Assembly (NCBI GenBank): GCA_036877525.1
Contig: JAZGTH010000100.1
Span: forward strand, 1 to 64,000
Reading direction: 5' to 3'
DNA: 64,000 bases
Source of the DNA: Chromobotia macracanthus
Taxonomy: Eukaryota > Chordata > Actinopteri > Cypriniformes > Botiidae
Shown here: one piece after another, positions 58,701 through 64,000 of the stretch
Layout of the letters: each line of letters opens with the position of its first letter
How positions within the stretch are numbered: the first letter of the stretch is position 1
Translations under genes and position numbers: made by a program
Notes under the pieces: model-generated
What the model saw: only the letters and a program-made list of their open reading frames with translations
Told to the model about the DNA's origin: nothing
Databases searched by the model: none

Positions 58701-61700
58701 TTACACTTGCATTTTTTTCAACTACATGGTAGACCACATGGAATATTTGTACTTTTTAAAATTCAACAGGAAATAATGAAAACATTTGTTGATGAAAGCA
58801 TTTGTCTTTTTGTCACCTACCGACTTCCAAATGAACCGTGCAAAAGTGTTGATTATTGTATATGCTGTTTATTGGAATATGTATCCAGTTTGTTTTACAG
58901 TAAGTGTACCAATAACTGAAGATGAGAAATGCAGGTCTCATAGATCTCCATGCATGGAGGTTTTCCATGATTGGCTTGACATGCTGACGTCAGCTCTCCC
59001 ACTGAGCAGCGAGCAAGTGATGCGTAGGGCTGCAGCTCAGTGCAATATACAAATTCATGCTAATGCATGGATACTTTCCTGCCTGGACTGAGTGAGCGTG
59101 CATGAGAATACACAGGAGAGAGAGGGAGGATGATAATTGGAGAGAGGAACAGAAGTAGATGGCTAAAACAAACAGCATGTGAGATGGAGAAGAACAAGGA
59201 CGGTGAAATAATCAACAGCAGGTTTTGTCTGACAAAAGGGCAGCCAGGGACAGGTGGTGCTCACACAAGTGTGTGCACGCTTTCATGGTTACATGCATGT
59301 GTGTATGTTTGAAATGAGGTGTGTGTGTGAGAGAGAGAGTTGGAGCTTCTGAGTGCTACACAAGGAGACTGGCCTCATTAAGTAGTTCCTCCTCTCCACT
59401 CACTTCCTGTTTGTTTAGCCCTTTTCCTTCATGCTGCAGTTGCAAATCAGTGGCAGAAGCCAACAGCTTCATTAAGCTACAGAGATGCTACGTCAAGACA
59501 AGCTTTCCATCTACATGATAATGTACAGCAGTTGAACTTTGACCCTTAATGTCAGCTAACTTTCACAGCACACAGCCACTTATAAACATTGCCACTGTGA
59601 CAGGCTTCCCAAGTCATTTACATTATTATGGACAAGCAAATCACTGTAAATCACAAACCACTTTATAAACAAAGAAAAGTATTTTCACGCCATTGGAATT
59701 TTGCTTAAAACAATTTTCATCTGATGTAAAGATTCTACATTATTTGAAATGATGCCTCAATTTGAGATCGCCCCCTTCGAGAATCTTCTAAATGATTTAT
59801 CAATCAGTGTATTGCACTGTTCTATTGTGTCAGTGTTGCTATTGCATGTGCTGCCCCCTTGTGGTGGAGTGAAGACATTAAAACGTTTATTAAAAGTTCC
59901 AGAGCTGGCATACGCATGAGCTGTCTATTAACCAGCATAAATGTTTGCTTGCTGAACTGTAGAGTGCTTGTGTACACTACAGAGTTGATTTAGCCTTTAT
60001 TTAGTGTCGTTTTCGTTAGAACCGTTGTATGCATGTTTAAGTCTTTTCTGATAGATGACAGGTGCACAGCATAAACAAAAGGTACATGATTCTGAATCTC
60101 AGTGGACGGTGTTTATCTGCAGTGCAGCAATGCAAGATAGTTTCCTTATTGAAGGGCTGTTCTGTTTTCAGCTCTGCTAGACAAAGTCCAGCTTTGCCTG
60201 TTGAGATAAAGTTGTGATGCATCAGGGCAGATATTTCTAATGCCATGTAGGTGCACAATAGCTGTGGTGCACTATAGCCGAGTGTGTGTTTGGATTTCTA
60301 AGGTAATAAATATGTTTAAAGTCATTTGAAATCAAATCAATGATGTATTTAAAGGCAAGCTGCATTCTGAACCACACAGTGTGTTTGCCCTTATGCATTT
60401 AGAAGATCTTTCTCTGATAGAGAAGTAATCTAGGATTTACAGATGGTAACTGAATCATGGCAAATGGAGTAGTGATCAGCTAGCCTCCTTTAACTCAATG
60501 TGAAATGTGTCCTAGATTCCAGGCAGCCGTGTGTGTGTGTACATGAGAGAGAGAGAAGGGTGTGTTTCAGATGGCGGATTGTGTTTTCCCCAGCCTTCCC
60601 CTACTGAGGTCTAAACCCAAAAGACTTTTGAATCAAAGAGTTTTGTGTCAATTCATTGACGTACAGCTTGTACTGATTCACAGAAATAAATAATCTCTGT
60701 CTACATGCTCTCATACTCGCTTATACTCATACTTGCTCTCATATTCATTCTCAGACGAGTAGTGAGACGAGAGGATTATGAAGCTAGTGTAATAACATGA
60801 TATTTAGGAATTTAATGGCCGAATTTAAAGCTCAATTACTATTACACTATTGAAGATGTTGCTTTATTTTATTACCAGCAAAATAAATGCAAATATATTA
60901 TAAATACATTATATAAATATTTTTGCCCAGCCATAATACCAAATGGTTGTGACTGTTTGTAAAATGCAACAATACTGTAATACTATAAAAATGCTTATAT
61001 ACAAGAAGATACAGTCATTGTTTTCTTTTCTAATAGACCATCGCCAAAGAGGGTTCTTGGTGCTTATAAATAAATCTTGCAGTAAAAGGAAATTTGACCT
61101 TGACAAACTAATTATGTGATATGTCTTGTTACACTGAAGACAGATGACACACTTCAATGTTTACAATAAATTACTATATTTATATATGGCAGCTGCATTA
61201 AATACTCTCCCTGTGTCTGTCTGTGTGTAGTCGAGTGAATTGGATGAAATCCTGGATGATTTACAGAACAGTCAGCCGGGTCTGTTCTCTGAGCCTCGGC
61301 CTGTGTCTCTGCCTGCTGCTGTGGACAAGCAGTCAATCATCAATGACATCCTGCAGATGACTGGAGAGGGCGGAGCCAGCATGAGCCCCCAGCAACAGAG
61401 AGCACTACAGGCTGTGGGCCAGCAGAGTAAGTAACGCACACACTTACACCAGTAGCAGAGGACGCTACAATTCATTCTAAATTCGAGTAAATGACACTAC
61501 GCGGACTGTGTTTAGAATAGCATGCTACTAATGCTTCTGCTGAAGTATTTAGTATGTATGTTATGCACAGTATGTTTGTATGAAATAACTGGATGGCCTA
61601 CTACATTTGCTAGTGTGCAGTATACAACTGCGCGTACTGCATGGAATACTGTTTCCCACAATGCAATGCATGCAATCTTTCGTTTTTAATGCAAGTAAAA

Positions 61701-62926
61701 TCAGCAACTTCAAATGTTGTTTTGCTAAACGTAAAGATGTTTTTGCACAAAATTTAATAAAAATACCAAATACACCTATTACTAAATTAAACATGAAACT
61801 AATTGTCAAACATAATGAGGTCATGTGACAACAGTGTAGCATACTATTGTTCAAAACGTTTATCTGTTTGGTTTTCACTTACTGTTTCCAAACATAAGCA
61901 TGATCTCTTACAGCAATTGTCCATGTAACAAAACATGAGGTGTACCAATAACTGTGCACATACAGTCGGACTACTGCAAATCCTATTAACACTTCTTTCA
62001 AGTTCACAAAAACACTGAAATGTGGAGACCTTTCTCACATAAGGTGTAACTCCAGTATTTGTATGAATAGTTCTATAATTTCTTTATCAGTCACATTTAC
62101 ACACACACAAACACACACCCTGCTGATTGTAAGAATATTAGACATAATGTAACATTCTGTTTGAGCTTTGCCTTGTGTATATGTGTTATGTAATCAGCTA
62201 CCTTTGGAACAGCTACACATTGTCTTTAGCTGTGATGTCATAATCCTACCGGATCACAGTTGATAACTGAGTTAACTGTGAATGTGCATTTGTGTGTTGT
62301 GGTACTTACAATAAGCAACCTAAATTTTACAGAATCAGATGGAGAAAAATCCCATAGCCTTAATTTTAAGTAGGGACCCGAGCCAAACATATGGACCGGA
62401 ATATCTGGTATTTAGACTGATTGGACTTTTTTCACATACTGATCAGCTTCCTAGCAACCTCTTAAAACACACCAGCATAGAAAGGCACAAAAACACTTAT
62501 CAGCACAGCTTAGCAACCACTTAGCAACACCCTGACATTGTGCCAGTGACTTCTGTACAGAAACGAAAATGTTAAAATCTTGTTAACCCAAAAATTTTCT
62601 CCACAAGGCTAATGTAATGGCAAACTTCTGCTGTATCTGTTTATGTCTCTTTTGCATTTCCCTGTAATTACTTTACTGGGAATTTTGTACTTTACTGGAT
62701 ATTCACCGTGTTTTTGTGCACACAGATTTCGGTGGTCCAAGGCCTGGTCAGCCGGGCAGAGCTCCTCCTGTTAGAAGTGTTTCTTTGGATATAAACATGC
62801 CCGCTAAAGGCGCTCAGGGTCAGTACCCTCTGATGAGAAACAACAGCCCCTACCCACTCATGCAGCAACAAGGCATGATAGGAAACCACGGTGTTATGCC
62901 TAATCAGCCTAATATGGTCAATGCAG
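38210..62926 (+). CDS. ncoa2: Nuclear receptor coactivator 2 (TIF2/GRIP1/SRC-2), 5' part, partial at right edge
   Basis: p160 steroid receptor coactivator: binds agonist-bound nuclear receptors through LXXLL helices and recruits CBP/p300 and CARM1 to chromatin in the nucleus. Eleven coding exons encode 928 codons (human NCOA2 is 1464): 38210-38298, 39034-39206, 42980-43083, 46498-46675, 47675-47857, 50480-50581, 51211-51351, 52211-52358, 54237-55506, 61231-61426, 62726-62926. Phases agree throughout. Order: bHLH about 30-88, PAS-A about 110-185, PAS-B about 250-372, Ser/Thr/Gly-rich spacer, NR boxes L633-L637, L693-L697 and L749-L753, AD1 start at 797. The SAVGENTSDPAR start and the box flanks (LLQLLTTK, HKILHRLLQ, ALLRYLLDKDD) fit NCOA2 rather than NCOA1 or NCOA3. 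The Q-rich and AD2 regions lie beyond 64000. Confidence 0.95.
38299..39033 (+). other. ncoa2 intron between coding exons 1 and 2
   Basis: 735 bp; nothing else recognised apart from the short inverted match ccccatcggtgggg near 38518. Confidence 0.7.
39034..39206 (+). CDS. ncoa2: ncoa2 coding exon 2 (bHLH)
   Basis: Acceptor CTCCGCAG|TCCC, donor GCAAG|GTAAGA. Encodes the basic region PKRSAEKRNREHENKYIEEL, helix 1 and helix 2 (AILKETVKQIRQIKEQ) of the bHLH domain, residues 30-88. Confidence 0.96.
39207..42979 (+). other. ncoa2 intron between coding exons 2 and 3
   Basis: 3.8 kb. Contains an inverted CAACCACC-type repeat (41168-41320). No other gene; the open frames near 41821-42221 on the minus strand have no recognisable content. 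Confidence 0.6.
41168..41320 (-). repeat. Inverted CTAGCAACC-type repeat
   Basis: Reads ttggttggttgccagggcat, tgctaattggttgctaaagt, then gtggtgccttgctagcac: the reverse complement of the vocabulary in the copies at 21320 and 62449. Confidence 0.5.
42980..43083 (+). CDS. ncoa2: ncoa2 coding exon 3
   Basis: Acceptor TTCTGCAG|AAAA, donor GAG|GTGGGT. Encodes EKAATANEDEVQKADVSSTG and QSVIDKDALGPMMLE, the bHLH-PAS linker. Confidence 0.95.
43084..46497 (+). other. ncoa2 intron between coding exons 3 and 4
   Basis: 3.4 kb. A GC-richer part at 44050-44560 differs from the AT-rich surroundings but has no splice-bounded exon. Overlapping frames there on both strands look like chance. No mobile element recognised. 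Confidence 0.6.
46498..46675 (+). CDS. ncoa2: ncoa2 coding exon 4 (PAS-A)
   Basis: Acceptor CCCTCTAG|GCC, donor CATG|GTGAGA. Encodes [20 protein letters not shown] and NVTQYLRYNQEELMNTSVYS to LLPKSH, residues 123-182. Confidence 0.96.
46686..46830 (+). repeat. Pyrimidine tract with (CTTT)n microsatellite
   Basis: Starts about 10 bases after the exon 4 donor; CCTCCC/CCTTCC runs followed by about nine (CTTT) units at 46715-46753, then degenerate T/C-rich sequence. Such a tract could bind polypyrimidine-tract proteins near the donor. Confidence 0.85.
46831..47674 (+). other. Rest of the intron between ncoa2 coding exons 4 and 5
   Basis: Ordinary AT-rich intron; nothing recognised. Confidence 0.6.
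47675..47857 (+). CDS. ncoa2: ncoa2 coding exon 5
   Basis: Acceptor TTTCACAG|TGAA, donor GAGAGG|GTGAGC. Encodes VNGVPWSSENPRRNSHTFNC and the acidic SEAEETQDHEAQQKYETMQ stretch to KSIKEEGE, residues 182-243. Confidence 0.94.
47858..50479 (+). other. ncoa2 intron between coding exons 5 and 6
   Basis: 2.6 kb; contains a SINE copy (48010-48207) and short CA/GT runs near 49050 and 49340. No other gene. Confidence 0.6.
48010..48207 (-). repeat. tRNA-derived SINE copy
   Basis: Plus-strand reading has the tail blocks first (ggcagatggttttatccaaa, gtgacttacagtgcattcaa) and the head last (gctaatgcaatgctctacca, gttgcactacaggaac), so the element points left. Same family as 13171-13332. Confidence 0.7.
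50480..50581 (+). CDS. ncoa2: ncoa2 coding exon 6
   Basis: Acceptor CTGTAG|ATTT, donor CAAG|GTAACC. Encodes DFQSCLICVARRVPMKERP and the PPPESFSTRQDLQ stretch, residues 243-277, start of PAS-B. Confidence 0.95.
50582..51210 (+). other. ncoa2 intron between coding exons 6 and 7
   Basis: 629 bp; nothing recognised. Confidence 0.7.
51211..51351 (+). CDS. ncoa2: ncoa2 coding exon 7 (PAS-B)
   Basis: Acceptor TTTATAG|GTAAG, donor GAAG|GTACAG. Encodes GKITSLDTSQLRASMKPGWE, DLVRRCIQRFH and SFAKRHQQE. The exon itself begins GTAAGA, which resembles a donor, but the acceptor and protein match settle it. Confidence 0.94.
51352..52210 (+). other. ncoa2 intron between coding exons 7 and 8
   Basis: 859-bp AT-rich intron; nothing else recognised. 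Confidence 0.7.
52211..52358 (+). CDS. ncoa2: ncoa2 coding exon 8 (PAS-B)
   Basis: Acceptor TTTTGTAG|TGTT, donor ACAGAG|GTGCCC. Encodes VLRHGHAFSPVYRFSLSDGT, IVSAHTKSKLVRSP and NEPQLYMSLHILQR, residues 324-373. Confidence 0.95.
52359..54236 (+). other. ncoa2 intron between coding exons 8 and 9
   Basis: 1.9 kb with a MITE-like copy (52786-52925) and a candidate conserved block (53600-53900). No other gene. Confidence 0.6.
52786..52925 (+). repeat. MITE-like repeat, partial copy
   Basis: Begins taaagggatggttcgctctg and continues with ttgttccaaattgtatgact and tttctcttctgtggaaa, the family's usual order. The right end is not recognisable; it may extend to about 53180. Confidence 0.65.
54237..55506 (+). 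CDS. ncoa2: ncoa2 coding exon 9 (spacer and receptor-interaction domain)
   Basis: 1270-bp exon, acceptor TTTTTTGCAG|GGAG, donor GAGCCG|GTGAGT, codons 373-796. A Ser/Pro/Gly-rich spacer is followed by NR boxes LLQLL (55015-55029), LHRLL (55195-55209) and LRYLL (55363-55377), the helices that dock in the coactivator groove of ligand-bound receptors. Four SUMO-consensus motifs follow box 2: IKQE (K735), IKME (K766), IKVE (K773) and IKTE (K783). The frame stays open past the donor to a stop ending at 55680; that extension is intronic. Confidence 0.96.
55507..61230 (+). other. ncoa2 intron between coding exons 9 and 10
   Basis: 5.7 kb, the longest intron in the coding part. Contains a short telomere-like run at 57761-57778. 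The 147-aa minus frame at 55987-56430 has no recognisable content. No gene or large element recognised. Confidence 0.6.
57761..57778 (+). repeat. Short telomere-like (CCCTAA)n run
   Basis: Three imperfectly bounded units (aaccctaaccctaaccct) within unique intron sequence. Too short to say more than that it matches the vertebrate telomere unit. Confidence 0.7.
61231..61426 (+). CDS. ncoa2: ncoa2 coding exon 10 (start of AD1)
   Basis: Acceptor GTGTGTAG|TCGAG, donor CAGCAGA|GTAAGT. Encodes SSELDEILDDLQNSQPGLF and VDKQSIINDILQMTGEG, residues 797-862. ELDEILDDLQ and SIINDILQM are the amphipathic helices of the CBP/p300 interaction domain. Confidence 0.95.
61427..62725 (+). other. ncoa2 intron between coding exons 10 and 11
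   Basis: 1.3 kb. At 61490-61860 the words agtatgtatg, gcagtatgtttgta, cagtatacaactgcgcgtac and tagcatact recur, as in degenerate dispersed repeats of carp-like fishes. A CTAGCAACC-type repeat lies at 62449-62545. Confidence 0.5.
62449..62545 (+). repeat. CTAGCAACC-type repeat
   Basis: Reads cctagcaacctcttaaaaca, agcttagcaaccacttagca, acaccctgacattgtgcc; fourth copy of this vocabulary in the window. Confidence 0.55.
62726..62926 (+). CDS. ncoa2: ncoa2 coding exon 11 (last in window)
   Basis: Acceptor GTGCACACAG|ATTTC, donor GCAG|GTGAGT. Encodes NFGGPRPGQPGRAPPVRSV, LDINMPAKGAQGQYPLMRNN and GMIGNHGVMPNQPNMVNA, matching the NNPRPGQLGR...LDI...GMMGNQG region of NCOA2. The gene continues beyond the right edge. 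Confidence 0.92.
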
Positions 62927-64000
62927 GTGAGTTTAAGGGCAGTGTTGAACAGTAAATCTGAAAGTGCAATAACCAAAAATATGGGATAAAGATTTAGTTT
63001 GTCCATTAGCATTTGACAGCGTTCATAGCATCGAACGCTTGCGCTTTTGATATCTCATTACAGTGTCATGGTGAAATAAGTTAGCTATATTTACATTAGC
63101 CGTAGCTATTAAAGTGATTTATTCACCTCAAGTGCAGCATTAAGTCATGCTTATGCTATCCTTCCAACGACAGGGTGTCCAATCACACGAACACCTAATT
63201 TAGTGTCCATTTGGGATGGGCGTTCCAGCCAACTGACATTTAAGAGATCGAGATGACTGCAGTGGTTGGAGTTGTTTGTGCATGTGTTGTTTAAGGCTTT
63301 CCCAACACTTAACACTTGTTGTGAGCGAAATGTTACAAACCCACCCAGACTGTCAAAACCAAAGTTTCGGTCTGATCAGTAACGCACAGTCAGGCCTGAT
63401 GGTGTTAGTTAAAAGGTAGGCGAACATGCATAAGAGAATGGGCGATTGTTGAATCATATCAAAAGCGAGCACCCCTCTGCATGCATGTGGAATATGCTTG
63501 TGTGTTTGTGAGTGGTGGGTTGCGCTTGTTTGTATGCTGTCGCTTACATGCAGTCTGCATAAGGTGAGACTGTGAAATGCTAGATATGAATGACTCATAA
63601 CCTTAGGAAAGAATTGCTGGGGCTCTGGTTTAGCATTTGCGTGTGTTTTAAAAGACAGCTTTCTTTAACTGTTACAGTTTTTAAAATTAAATGATGGTTA
63701 TTGCCATATATGTCAATTATTCTGTCAATTTGTCAACGGGGTGTAAATGTATTATAGAACTGAAAGATAACTTGCTGTAGACAACATCAACTGAAAATTG
63801 ACTCACTTCTTCATTCCCTTTTTAATAATTGTCCTTATGTTATTGTGCATGTTATTATTAAGAAAATATCTTTTGTGTGAATAAAAATGGCTTTTTTAGA
63901 CAAGACCAAACGTGCATGCATGGAGGAAAATAATATTAGCCAATAGTATCATAGCCCACATTTAACCATCCAATCAAATCCTGATGGATAAAATAAATCC
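62927..64000 (+). other. ncoa2 intron, continues past right edge
   Basis: 1.07 kb of intron; no exon or element recognised. Confidence 0.6.

Overview
This window is nuclear DNA of a teleost fish, most likely a cypriniform (carp/minnow type). The genes have many exons with GT...AG introns. The non-coding DNA holds CT, GCGT and TTTC microsatellites, a Tc1/mariner copy, tRNA-derived SINE pieces, and MITE-like copies whose ends read roughly aaaggnatagttcaccca, a repeat I know from carp-type genomes. I saw no clear copy of the zebrafish DANA SINE, so the species is not resolved.

Layout. (1) 1-1300, minus strand: 5' end of an XK-related gene resembling xkr9, with one coding exon (179-480) and a probable untranslated first exon ending at 1165; the rest lies off the left edge. 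(2) 2272-8559, plus strand: a complete 11-exon tram1 gene encoding 369 aa, with 3' UTR and polyA signals to about 9560. Intron 7 holds a (GCGT)n tract and a decayed, internally deleted Tc1-like transposon. (3) 9560-11600: intergenic, no supported gene. (4) 11640-12720: CpG-rich region with the probable ncoa2 promoter and first exon. (5) 11770-38195: about 26 kb of ncoa2 5' intron(s) with one good and one weaker candidate untranslated exon. (6) 38210-62926: eleven coding exons of ncoa2 encoding the first 928 codons (bHLH, PAS-A/B, receptor-interaction domain with three LXXLL boxes, start of AD1). The Q-rich region and AD2 lie off the right edge.

The order xkr9(-), tram1(+), ncoa2(+) matches the mammalian XKR9-LACTB2-TRAM1-NCOA2 block, except that lactb2 is not between xkr9 and tram1. 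The three genes are not a functional unit: xkr9 is a plasma-membrane scramblase relative, tram1 acts at the ER translocon, and ncoa2 is a nuclear receptor coactivator.

I found no undescribed multi-gene system. The most useful leads are a cluster of four SUMO-consensus motifs in ncoa2, a complete 20-codon uORF inside a candidate 5' UTR exon, the absence of lactb2, the deleted Tc1 copy beside a CpG-containing microsatellite, and two candidate conserved non-coding blocks. All exon boundaries come from reading splice sites and from protein similarity recalled from knowledge; no alignment was run.
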